Below are positions 39,677 to 48,519 of a DNA stretch of 64,000 nt, in pieces; position 1 is the first letter of the stretch, and the number at the start of each line of letters is the position of its first letter. This DNA is from Pandoraea terrae. GTDB lineage: Bacteria > Pseudomonadota > Gammaproteobacteria > Burkholderiales > Burkholderiaceae. The notes below the pieces were generated by a model. The model saw nothing but the letters and a program-made list of their open reading frames with translations. It was not told the DNA's origin and made no database searches. Made by a program: the position numbers and the translations under genes. The stretch is from contig NZ_CABPRZ010000007.1 of assembly GCF_902459695.1 (NCBI RefSeq), forward strand, positions 186,001 to 250,000. The letters are read 5' to 3'.

Positions 39677-40797
39677 GCCGACTCTCCCGTAGGGACGCGC
39701 AGCAGCTCGACGATATGTGCCTGGCTGACGTAGCCGACAAAGCGGCCGTCGTCGTCGACCGTGGGCAGCCATGACGCGCCACTGGCGAACATCGAGGAGA
39801 CCACCGCGCGCAGATCGTCGCGGGAATTCGCGGTGCTGTGCACCGGCATGGCATGTGCGGTACTCAGCGTGCCCTCGAGGGCGTGCAACTGCGCGGCCGT
39901 GAAATAGCCTTGCGGCTTGTCGGCCGCGTCGAGCAACACGATCCGGTCGACCCCGTGCTCGGCCATCACCGCCCGGGCGCGCGCGCCGCTCTCCCCGACC
40001 CGCACTGCGCACTCGCGCGCCGACAGCGCATCGCGCGCATGGACCAGCCGCAGGCGCTTGAGCGCCCGGTCCGCGCCGACGAAGCCGGCGATGAAGGGAC
40101 TGGCCGGTCGTGCGAGGATGTTGTCGGGTGTGTCGAACTGCTCAAGCTGGCCCGCGCGGAAGATCGCGATCTTGTCGGCCATCTTGACCGCCTCGTCGAT
40201 GTCGTGACTGACAAAGACGATGGTCTTCTTGACCTGCCGCTGGATCCGCAGAAATTCGTCCTGGATCAGTTCCCGGTTGATTGGGTCGATCGCGCCGAAC
40301 GGCTCGTCCATGAGCATCACGGCCGGGTCGGTCGCGAGCGCCCGCGCCACGCCGACACGCTGCGCCTGACCGCCCGACAGGTCCTTCGGGTAGCGCGTCA
40401 GGTAGATGGCCGGGTCGAGCGCGACGATCTCGAGCAGCTCCGCCGCCCGCCGGCGCGCCCGGGCCTTATCCCAGCCGAGCAGCTGCGGCACCACGCATAT
40501 GTTTTCCTCGACCGTCATGTTCGGAAATAGGCCGATCTGCTGGATCACGTAGCCGATGCGACGGCGCAACTCGACCACGTCGAACGCGTCGGTATCCTTC
40601 CCCTCGAGGAAGATCTTGCCGGAGGTGGGCTGGATCAGACGATTGATCATCTTCAGCGTTGTGGTCTTGCCGCAGCCGGAGGGCCCCAGCAGTACGCAGA
40701 TTTCGCCGGCGCCCACTTCCATGTTGATGTTTTCGACCACCGGGCCGCTCGCGCCGTCATAGCGCTTGGTAACGTTGGAGAGCTTGATCATGATCAT
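39673..40797 (-). CDS. Betaine/carnitine-type ABC ATPase with CBS domains
   Basis: This 374-residue OpuAA/ProV-family ATPase has Walker A GPSGCGKTTTLKM, signature LSGGQAQRVGVARAL, Walker B MLMDEPFGAID, and a C-terminal pair of CBS-like domains ending VDDDGRFVGYVSQAHIVELL. CBS tails sense ionic strength in OpuA. MIMIKLSNVTKRY starts at ATG 40797, overlapping the permease stop by four bases. Anything upstream in this frame is antisense-like noise. Confidence 0.94.
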   Translation of the reverse strand: MIMIKLSNVTKRYDGASGPVVENINMEVGAGEICVLLGPSGCGKTTTLKMINRLIQPTSGKIFLEGKDTDAFDVVELRRRIGYVIQQIGLFPNMTVEENICVVPQLLGWDKARARRRAAELLEIVALDPAIYLTRYPKDLSGGQAQRVGVARALATDPAVMLMDEPFGAIDPINRELIQDEFLRIQRQVKKTIVFVSHDIDEAVKMADKIAIFRAGQLEQFDTPDNILARPASPFIAGFVGADRALKRLRLVHARDALSARECAVRVGESGARARAVMAEHGVDRIVLLDAADKPQGYFTAAQLHALEGTLSTAHAMPVHSTANSRDDLRAVVSSMFASGASWLPTVDDDGRFVGYVSQAHIVELLRVPTGESA

Positions 40798-41519
40798 TGC
40801 GCGTGTCGAGGATGTTTGCGAAAGCCTGCCAAGGCGCCAAGGCGCAGCGCCAGACCCGCCGCCCGGGAGGGGCTGCGCAGCCCCTTGGGCGTGAGCAGCC
40901 GTTGAACGTAGCCGAGCCCGAAGTCGGCGGCGATGGCGAGCACGCTGACCAGGATGGCACCGGCGATCAGCTGGCGCGGGTCCGATTGCGAGATGCCGCG
41001 GCTGATCAGCTTGCCCAAGCCGCCGGCGCCAATGTAGGCCGCGATGGCCGCGACGCCGACATTGATGACCACCGCCATGCGCACCCCGGCCATGATGATC
41101 GGCAGCGCGATCGGAATCTCGACCCGGCGCAGCCGCTCGCCGGTTTTCATGCCCATGCCGCGGGCCGCCTCGCGCAGCGCCGGGTCGATATTGGTGATCG
41201 CGGTGTAGGTGTTGCGCACGATCGGCAACTGCGAATAGAGGAACAGCGCGATGACGGTCGGCAAAAAGCCGATGCCCTGGCCGATCACCGAGAGCATCGG
41301 AATCATGAGGCCGAACAGCGCCACCGACGGAATCGTCATGATGGTCGAGGCGACGTACAGCACGATCTTGGCGAGGCGCTCGTTGACGGTGATCGCGATG
41401 CCCAGCGGCACGCCGGTCAGGATGGCGCAACCGACCCCCACGCCGACGATCTCGAGATGCTGGACCGTCATCGTAGCGATGCTCGCCAGATTGTCCAGAA
41501 TGAAAGCGAGGGTTTCCAC
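40794..41519 (-). CDS. ABC transporter permease (OpuB/YehW type), first
   Basis: The 241-residue membrane protein has six hydrophobic segments and the EAA loop DPALREAARGMGMKTGERLRRVEIP. The start is GTG at 41519, preceded by TAGGAG at five bases. It opens the nine-gene minus-strand unit that runs down to the PrpD-like gene, nearly all with overlaps or very short gaps. Confidence 0.92.
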   Translation of the reverse strand: METLAFILDNLASIATMTVQHLEIVGVGVGCAILTGVPLGIAITVNERLAKIVLYVASTIMTIPSVALFGLMIPMLSVIGQGIGFLPTVIALFLYSQLPIVRNTYTAITNIDPALREAARGMGMKTGERLRRVEIPIALPIIMAGVRMAVVINVGVAAIAAYIGAGGLGKLISRGISQSDPRQLIAGAILVSVLAIAADFGLGYVQRLLTPKGLRSPSRAAGLALRLGALAGFRKHPRHAQ

Positions 41520-42217
41520 TATGTCTCCTAGCCCTCACGGGGCCTTGTTTATCGTGTTTTCTGCTTTGGTTACAAGATAGTCGCAGTGGGCGCCTCCCCG
41601 TTACCACGGGATCGACACTGTTTGTCACGAAAGCGACATGCTTCGGCCATGACGCATCTTTTATCCATGCAAATCAACGATATATAGGGATATCCCGTAG
41701 CCGAAAATCGATCAAATTCGACATCTTTCGGGGCCGTATACGCGGCGAACCGGGGTAATGAAGTCTTCTATATGGGCTTCAGGGATTTCCGTTGCGCCCG
41801 CGTCATTCTGTCGGGCATCGAAGTGATGCACATGATCAGGAGGGGGAAGATGCAACACGATGGTATCGCGCGGACTGCTGCCGAGAAATTCCATTCATTT
41901 GAAACTTATGCAATCCTTACTATATCGGGACGTGGGCCTCGCCGCCCTTATCGCGACAGAACCGACACTGGCCATCGGAGTCGTCGCTGCGCAACCCCGT
42001 ATGAATGGCGTCAGCCCACCAGTAGATCAACGCGCAGTCAGTTGAGCTCAAGCCGACACTGATCCAATGGAAGTGACGTTCCGTGCAAATATCGCCGGAA
42101 CATTGCGTGCGATGTGTGTGCGCGACTCGCTCAGGTTTGTGAGCCAGCCGGATCTTGACGCAAGCGGGCACGGCGCGTAACGTTTAAATGCTGACCCTCG
42201 GCAAATGAAGAGGTCGT
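41520..42217. other. 698-bp divergent intergenic region (transport operon / cyclase gene)
   Basis: No gene is seen. A weak minus-strand promoter candidate for the ABC operon is TTGTAA (41570-41575), 16 bp, GATAAA (41548-41553). On the plus strand TTGACG (42155-42160), 17 bp, TAACGT (42178-42183) lies 35 bp before the cyclase ATG. GGGATATCCC (41687-41696) is a perfect palindrome and could be an operator. Sequence at 41640-41720 is more AT-rich than its surroundings. Confidence 0.4.
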
Positions 42218-45200
42218 ATGCACTGTGCAAACTGCGGATTCGAGAACCTCACCGGGGCCAGATGTTGTGAAGCGTGCGGTGCCATGCTGTCGCGCACGTG
42301 TCAGCGCTGTGGCCATGAGGCAGAGCCTTCCGCCAAATTCTGCAGCGAGTGCGGCGCGTCCCTGACCGGTGCGCCCGCAGCGCCAACCCTGCGCCCCCGG
42401 TCTGTTTCGGAGCCTGCTCCGGCGCCCATCCATTACACGCCCCACCACCTTGCCGAGCGCATCCGCGCCGAGCAGGCGGCGATGGAAGCCCGCGGCGAGA
42501 TCGCGGGTGAACGCAAGACCGTCACGGCGTTGTTCGCCGACATGGCCGGCTCGACGGCGTTGGTTCACGACCTGGACCCGGAAGAGGCCCAACGCCTGAT
42601 CGAGCCCGTTGTCGCGCTGATGATGGAAGCGGTCCACTACTACGAGGGTTACGTCGCCAAATCGCTGGGCGACGGCATCCTCGCACTGTTCGGCGCACCG
42701 ATCGCCCATGAGGACCATCCGCAACGCGCGCTCTTTGCGGCGCTGCGTATGCAGGGCGCGATGCGCCGCCACGGCGACCGGATTCGTCTGGAAAAAGGCA
42801 TTCCGCTGCAGATCCGCGTCGGCGTTCACACCGGCGAGGTCGTCGTGCGCTCGATCCGCACCGACGACCTGCACACCGATTACGATCCGGTCGGGCACAC
42901 GATCCACATTGCGTCCAGGATGGAGGGAATCGCAGTTCCCTCGTCGATCCTGGTGAGCGAGTCCACGCACAAGCTGACGGAGGGCTATTTCGAGTTCAAG
43001 GCGCTCGGGGCCACCCAGGTCAAGGGCATTCCCGAGCCGCTTTCGGTGTACGAGGTGTTGGGTCCCGGCGCGCTGCGCACGCGCCTGCAACTGGCGGCGC
43101 ACCGTGGGCTGGCGCGCTTCGTCGGCCGCGAGGTCGAACTCGAGCACTTGAACCGGTCGCTGGAACAGGCCAGGGCGGGCCACGGGCAGATCGTCGCGGT
43201 GGTCGGGGATGCCGGGGTCGGGAAGTCGCGGCTGTTCCATGAATTCAAGGAGCGCTCGCGGCGTGGCTGTCTGGTGCTGGAGACGTTCTCGGTGTCGCAC
43301 GGCAAGGCTTTCGCATATCTGCCGCTGATCGAGATGTTGAAGAACTATTTCCAGATCACCGCGCAGGACGACGAGCGGCGCTGCCGGGAAAAAATTATGG
43401 GCAAGGTGCTGACGCTCGACCGCAGCTTCGAGGAACTCGTGTCGTACCTGCGCTATCTGCTGGGCATCGGTGAACCCAGTTCGGCGCTGGCGGAGATGGA
43501 TCCACAGGTCCGGCGGGACCGGACCTTCGACGCGATCATCCAGCTCCTGACGCGCGAGAGCCGCGACCAGCCGATCGAACTGCTGTTCGAGGACCTGCAA
43601 TGGCTGGATCGCGGAACCGAAGCATTCCTCGCGTACCTGATCGAACACGTGCAGGACACCCGAATCCTGCTCCTCGTGAACTATCGGCCAGAGTATCAGC
43701 CTGGTCGGCAACAGTCGGACCATTTCACCCAACTGCGGCTCGAACCACTGGGCCCGGCCGACGCCCAGGGCTTGCTCATGGCGCTGCTCGGCGACGATTC
43801 AACCCTCGGACCGCTCAAACAGCTCATTCTGGAGAAGACGGAGGGCAACCCCTTTTTCATCGAGGAAGTGGTCCAGACGGTCGTCGAGGAGAAATCGCTG
43901 CTGGGCGAACCTGGCCGTTACCGGATTGAGCAGACGCCGGCTGCGCTGCATATGCCTACCACTGTGCAAGGCGTGCTCGCCGCCCGCATCGACCGGCTTC
44001 CCGTCGCGGAGAAAGAGTTGCTGCAGACCCTCGCCGTGATCGGCAAGGAATTTCCGTTTAGCCTGATCCAGCGCGTCGGCGGTGGCCAGGTTGGGTACAC
44101 AGACGACGAGCTTCGCCAGCTTCTGGCCCGCTTGGAAGCCGCGGAGTTCATTTACGAACGGCCCGCGTTCCCGGAGGTCGAGTATTCGTTCAAGCATGCG
44201 CTGACGCAGGAAGTGGCCGGCCACTCGCTGCTCACGCAGCGGCGCAGCGCGCTGCACGAGCGCACGGCGCAGGCGATCGAGGCGCTGTTCCCTACCCGCA
44301 TCGGGGACTACTGCAGCGAACTTGCGCATCACTACAGCTTGAGCGGCAACATCACGAAGGCCGTGGAGTATTTGCATCGTGCCGGGCAACAGGCGCTTTG
44401 GCATTCCGCGCATCCGGATGCGATGCATCACCTCGGCGCGGCGCTCGAGTTGCTCAAGCGTCTGCCCGACACCCCGGCTCGCGCGCATCGGGAACTGACG
44501 CTGCTGCTCTCGTTGGGACCTGTCTTGATGGACGTGCGAGGCTACGGTGCGCCGGAGGTGGGCGCGGCCTATACCCGCGCGCTGGTGTTGTGCGAGCAGA
44601 CTGGCGAGACGTCGCAGCTCTTCGCAGTGCAACTGGGACTGAGGATCCACTACCTGACGCGCGCGGAGTACACTACTGCGCGCGAACTGGGCAAGCGGAT
44701 GCTTCGCATAGCGCGGCGTGCAAAGGATCCGGGCCTGCTCGTGGAGGCGCATAGCGCACTCGGTGCGTGCCTGTTCCTCCAGGGCGAGCTCGACGCCGCC
44801 CGCACCCACGGGGAACAAGCACTCGCCATCTACGATCCGGAGCAGCATCAGGTGCATGTCTTCACTCACGGCGTGGATCCCGGCATCCGGGCGTTGAACT
44901 TCCTGGTTCCGACCTTGTGGCTTCAGGGATACCCCGATCAGGCGCTCAAACGAAGCCTGGAGGCGCTTGCCCTCGCACAGAAGCTTGCCTACGGTCCAAC
45001 CTTGGCGTTCACCCTGGCTTACGCGGCCGAGCTGCATCAGCTTCGCCGCGAGTCATCGCTGGCCCGCGAGCATGCGGAAGCCGTCATCACCCTCTCAACC
45101 GAGCAGGGATTGCCGTACTGGCTCGCGTGGGGAACCCTTTTTCGGGGCTGGGCCCTGACCGAACGCGACAGTCTCCAGGACGGGATCGCCCAAATGAGCC

Positions 45201-45682
45201 AAGGCGTGGCCGCCGCCCGAGCCGCCGGTGGCGAGGATCAGCGCTCGTACTTCCTGGCCCTGCTTGCCGACAGATACCGGAGCGCGGGCGACAGGGAGGC
45301 TGGCGTCGGCATGCTCGAACAGGCGATGGCGATCATGGACAAAACCGGGGAGCGTTGCTTTGAGGCGGAGTTGCATCGGCTGAAGGGGATCATGCTGCTC
45401 GGTGCGGGGAACCACGACGATGGCGCACCCGCTTGCAGCGACGAAGCCGAAGCGTGCTTTCGCAAGGCGATCGCGGTGGCTCGCCATCAGGGCGCAAGAT
45501 CGCTGGAATTGCGCGCCGTGTCGAGCCTGGCCCGGCTGTGGCAGTGCGAGGGCAAAATTGCGGAGGCCCGGCAAGCGCTCTCCGAAGTCTACGGTTGGTT
45601 TACGGAAGGTTTCGACACCGCTGACTTGCGCGAGGCCAAGGCATTGCTGGATGCTCTCGCACCCGTTCGAGCGAACCGGTGA
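42218..45682 (+). CDS. Zinc-ribbon / class III nucleotidyl-cyclase / ATPase / TPR signalling protein
   Basis: The 1154-residue soluble protein has four CxxC pairs in residues 1-50 (CANC, CCEAC, CQRC, CSEC). A class III cyclase domain follows at about residues 100-285 (KTVTALFADMAGSTALV; VAKSLGDGILALFGAP; VGHTIHIASRMEG). Next comes an AAA/STAND ATPase with Walker A GDAGVGKSR (about 331-339) and Walker B-like ELLFEDLQWLD, then TPR-like helices to the end. In the second cyclase motif the usual Asp and Asn are His and His, so cyclase activity is doubtful. AGAGG precedes the ATG. It stands alone and its role is unknown. Confidence 0.9.
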   Translation: MHCANCGFENLTGARCCEACGAMLSRTCQRCGHEAEPSAKFCSECGASLTGAPAAPTLRPRSVSEPAPAPIHYTPHHLAERIRAEQAAMEARGEIAGERKTVTALFADMAGSTALVHDLDPEEAQRLIEPVVALMMEAVHYYEGYVAKSLGDGILALFGAPIAHEDHPQRALFAALRMQGAMRRHGDRIRLEKGIPLQIRVGVHTGEVVVRSIRTDDLHTDYDPVGHTIHIASRMEGIAVPSSILVSESTHKLTEGYFEFKALGATQVKGIPEPLSVYEVLGPGALRTRLQLAAHRGLARFVGREVELEHLNRSLEQARAGHGQIVAVVGDAGVGKSRLFHEFKERSRRGCLVLETFSVSHGKAFAYLPLIEMLKNYFQITAQDDERRCREKIMGKVLTLDRSFEELVSYLRYLLGIGEPSSALAEMDPQVRRDRTFDAIIQLLTRESRDQPIELLFEDLQWLDRGTEAFLAYLIEHVQDTRILLLVNYRPEYQPGRQQSDHFTQLRLEPLGPADAQGLLMALLGDDSTLGPLKQLILEKTEGNPFFIEEVVQTVVEEKSLLGEPGRYRIEQTPAALHMPTTVQGVLAARIDRLPVAEKELLQTLAVIGKEFPFSLIQRVGGGQVGYTDDELRQLLARLEAAEFIYERPAFPEVEYSFKHALTQEVAGHSLLTQRRSALHERTAQAIEALFPTRIGDYCSELAHHYSLSGNITKAVEYLHRAGQQALWHSAHPDAMHHLGAALELLKRLPDTPARAHRELTLLLSLGPVLMDVRGYGAPEVGAAYTRALVLCEQTGETSQLFAVQLGLRIHYLTRAEYTTARELGKRMLRIARRAKDPGLLVEAHSALGACLFLQGELDAARTHGEQALAIYDPEQHQVHVFTHGVDPGIRALNFLVPTLWLQGYPDQALKRSLEALALAQKLAYGPTLAFTLAYAAELHQLRRESSLAREHAEAVITLSTEQGLPYWLAWGTLFRGWALTERDSLQDGIAQMSQGVAAARAAGGEDQRSYFLALLADRYRSAGDREAGVGMLEQAMAIMDKTGERCFEAELHRLKGIMLLGAGNHDDGAPACSDEAEACFRKAIAVARHQGARSLELRAVSSLARLWQCEGKIAEARQALSEVYGWFTEGFDTADLREAKALLDALAPVRANR

Positions 45683-45991
45683 CACCAGGCGCTGACCTTG
45701 GCGTCGACGCGTCATCGATAACTGTGTGACGCGCCCGGCACCGTTGTATTTGCGGTGCGGAATGACTCGTACGCTGCGGGCGATGATCAAAAGGTGTAGC
45801 GCGAGACGGGGGGCAAGCTCGGGCGAAACTGGCCCATTGACGTGAACACATGGCGCTGACGGCGATAAGCTAACGCCGTCAGCGAGTCAAAACGAATTGT
45901 TCAGCACCGACTGGATGGCGCATGCGTGAGTGACTTCATGGCGCATCTGGGGCTGTCGGCAGTCCCTGGCTTCGGCTCACCTGAACAAAGC
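45683..45991. other. Intergenic region with a strong hairpin
   Basis: No gene is seen. CGCTGACGGCG (45854-45864) and CGCCGTCAGCG (45874-45884) form a perfect 11-bp stem with a 9-nt loop, about 170 bp after the cyclase stop. There is no U-run, so it may be a Rho-assisted terminator or mRNA 3'-end stabiliser. Confidence 0.45.
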
Positions 45992-46411
45992 TCAGCCAAG
46001 AGCGCTGACCAGCCCGGGTACAACCGTGAACAGGTCGCCGACGATGCCGTAATCGGCCACGCCGAAGATCGGTGCTTCCTCGTCCTTGTTGATCGCCACG
46101 ATAACCTTCGAGTCCTTCATGCCGGCCAGGTGCTGGATCGCACCGGAGATACCGACCGCGATATACAGCTGCGGCGCGACGATCTTACCGGTCTGGCCGA
46201 CTTGGTAATCGTTTGGCACGAAGCCCGCGTCCACCGCGGCACGCGATGCACCGAGTGCAGCGTTGAGCGTGTCAGCGAGCGGCTCGAGCACCTTGTTGTA
46301 GTTTTCGCCGCTGCCCAGACCACGCCCGCCCGAGACGATGATCGTCGCCGCGGTAAGCTCCGGGCGGTCCAGCTTCGTCACTTCGCGGCTCTCCGCGATC
46401 ACGCCTTTACC
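45992..46411 (-). pseudogene. etfA: etfA 3' fragment (electron-transfer flavoprotein alpha)
   Basis: The minus frame reads the C-terminal FAD domain of Etf[92 protein letters not shown]. It has a proper stop at 45992. The first half of the gene is absent; homology ends at about 46411, where a LysR fragment on the other strand begins. No start codon or partner etfB is present. Confidence 0.9.
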
Positions 46412-46765
46412 AACTATGTGACAGATCTCGCGTTCAGCCCCGAACCGCTGTACTTGAGTCGCACGATACCCAGTGTCACCGCCAGCCTGTGCAGCACCAG
46501 CGTGATTGCCCAATATCATGCAGCGCTACAGGGAAGCGCACTCGCGATTCTTCCGTGTTTCATGGCTGCCCCCAATCCCGCACTCGTGCCGATCCCGGCC
46601 GACGAGATTGTTCTGACGCGGCATTTCTGGCTCAGCAGCCGTGAAGATCTCCGCAAGCTGCGCCGTATGACTGCGTTGTGGGACTATCTGCGCGCCGCCA
46701 CGGCCGACGCGAACCGGGCGCTGCTGATGGGGGAGTCATCCGAAATGCGGTATGTGAATCCTTGA
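46412..46765 (+). pseudogene. LysR-type regulator C-terminal fragment
   Basis: The plus frame from about 46412 gives the end of a LysR effector domain: [77 protein letters not shown]. The HTH and first effector subdomain are missing. The open frame continues backwards over the etfA antisense, but that is a chimera without meaning. Confidence 0.8.
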
Positions 46766-47149
46766 TGGCACCCAAGGAGGGAGCTCTGGATTGCCTCCTC
46801 CCAATGCTTACTCCCTCGATGGCTACCCGTCATCGTATACACCAATACTCAGCCAATATTTTCTACAAATCGACAATCGATCGAACATAGTTTCGGATCT
46901 TTCGAATGTTTTTATTTTTGTCGATCAATATCATCCTTCCACAGAGTTGCATGGTTTCTCGATGCTGTGCGTTTGGCGACCCACTCTTCGTGTGGATGAA
47001 GGGCGTTCCGCATCGGACGCAACTCTAGAGAAATAGAATCATGATTTGCATTTTCGATAACAATCAGGATCAACTTGAAATAAACAACTGCGCGGAAATT
47101 CAATTCGCCGATCGAAATGAATAAGCTCAGATTATTTAAAGGATTAAAA
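46766..47149. other. AT-rich leader of the porin gene
   Basis: The 384 bp hold no gene. The stretch 46830-47150 is clearly AT-richer than the surrounding sequence, with runs such as TATTTTCTAC and TTTTTATTTTTG. The porin promoter and a long untranslated leader probably lie here. No single -35/-10 pair stands out. Confidence 0.4.
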
Positions 47150-48283
47150 ATGAACAAATTCCGATCGATTTCCGCACTTTCGGCGGTTGCGATTGTAGCA
47201 CTTGCCCCGCAAGCCAGCCGTGCACAAAGTAATGTAACGATATACGGCACAATCGATAACTCGTTGCAGTATGTCCACAATACGGGCGGTCAGAGCAATC
47301 AGATTTCCCTTCAATCCGGGCAACTCACCGGTAGCAATTGGGGATTGAAGGGCTCAGAAGATCTCGGTGGAGGTTTGTCGACAATCTTCAAACTCGAGAG
47401 TGGATTCGATGTCAACTCGGGCGCCATGACTTCCTCGGGATTTGGTCGCTCGGCATATGTCGGGCTGAAATCCAATAATCTCGGCACTGTGACTGTCGGT
47501 CGTCAGTACGATCCCTTGCTTTACGAGACGTTTGCCGTCCAGCCGAACGCCTATTTGTACTACTTCACCACTCCTGGCAACGTAGACAATTCCGATGGCC
47601 TGATGCGTATGAGCAGTTCAGTTCAGTATGCCTCGCCCAATTTCAATGGATTGGAATTTCGCGCCGCGTATGCAGCAGGTGGCATTGCAGGAAGCACAGG
47701 ATCGGGACAATCCTATGGTGTAGGTGTTTCATACTCGGCAAACCAATGGAATTTTGGTGGCGGCTACCTTCACATCGACAATGGGAATGCTTCGATTGCT
47801 ACCCGGGGCACGAAGGATTTTAAAGATCTGATTATTTCTCCGGTCAATTCCGCGTACGCAACTGCAAGCAAAGTAAATATCCTTCGAGCTGGTACAAATT
47901 ACACGTTTTCCAACTTTACGGTCGGTGGATACTACAGCTATAGCGAGTATCTGGCTGACGGCGCTTCAACTTTCAAATCAGCCGAGCGCTACAACAATGG
48001 AAACGTGTACGTAGTTTGGCATGCGAGTCCCGCCTACACGTTCCAGATCGGCTACAATCTGTTGAAATCCAACGGCGACTCCGCCGCGACCTATCACCAG
48101 GTGTCTATTGCAGGCGATTATGCGTTGAGCAAACGTACCGAGCTCTACGCGTCGGTTGCCTACGCACACGCGTCCGGGAAAAACGGTGTTGGGAATGCGC
48201 AAGCTGTGGTTGCAGATTCCTACGCGGCTGCCGGAATGAGCTCGCAGGAGTTCGCCATGATGGGCATTCGACACAAATTCTGA
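47150..48283 (+). CDS. Gram-negative trimeric porin
   Basis: This 377-residue outer-membrane porin has a signal peptide ending SRA-QSNVTIYG, the typical start of Burkholderiales porins (SNVTIYGTIDNSLQYVHNTGG; GSNWGLKGSEDLGGGLSTIFKLESGFD). The C-terminal residue is Phe (GIRHKF), the BAM signal. ATG 47150 follows AAAGGA. Base composition is more AT-rich than neighbours, suggesting a different history. Substrate specificity is unknown. Confidence 0.94.
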   Translation: MNKFRSISALSAVAIVALAPQASRAQSNVTIYGTIDNSLQYVHNTGGQSNQISLQSGQLTGSNWGLKGSEDLGGGLSTIFKLESGFDVNSGAMTSSGFGRSAYVGLKSNNLGTVTVGRQYDPLLYETFAVQPNAYLYYFTTPGNVDNSDGLMRMSSSVQYASPNFNGLEFRAAYAAGGIAGSTGSGQSYGVGVSYSANQWNFGGGYLHIDNGNASIATRGTKDFKDLIISPVNSAYATASKVNILRAGTNYTFSNFTVGGYYSYSEYLADGASTFKSAERYNNGNVYVVWHASPAYTFQIGYNLLKSNGDSAATYHQVSIAGDYALSKRTELYASVAYAHASGKNGVGNAQAVVADSYAAAGMSSQEFAMMGIRHKF

Positions 48284-48314
48284 TTCGGTGCCAGGGCCAG
48301 TTTTTTGTTGCGCC

Positions 48315-48347
48315 CAAGGGGTCAAGTTGCAACGGACTTGCCCCTTG
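48315..48347 (+). terminator. Hairpin downstream of porin
   Basis: CAAGGGG (48315-48321) pairs with CCCCTTG (48341-48347), extended by AAGT/ACTT after a small bulge. It lies 32 bp after the porin stop. There is no clear U-run on the plus strand, so strength is uncertain. Confidence 0.45.
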
Positions 48348-48519
48348 CACATCGCCGCCGCGATCACCTGAGGTCGGATTCAGGTCGGTGCGTGGCGGTA
48401 GTCCGGAAAGTCCGCAGCATACCGCGCACGCCCCCCCGCCCTGACGAACGTCTATCGCCCGCCGAGCCCGATTAATGGCCGCCCCAGGGAAATTCACTAA
48501 CAGGCTACTGAAATACCCT

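Noticed and set aside
39677..40012. N-terminal extension of the second permease frame
   Set aside because: It lies wholly inside the ATPase gene and has no membrane or domain character; the ATGA start at 39676 is better.
40798..41628. Long upstream extension of the ATPase frame
   Set aside because: Arg/Gly-rich sequence antiphase to the first permease gene; no ABC homology before MIMIKLSNV.
45926..46765. A 279-codon plus-strand open frame
   Set aside because: Its first half is antisense to an etfA fragment and its second half is a LysR C-terminus; it is a chance fusion across a junction.
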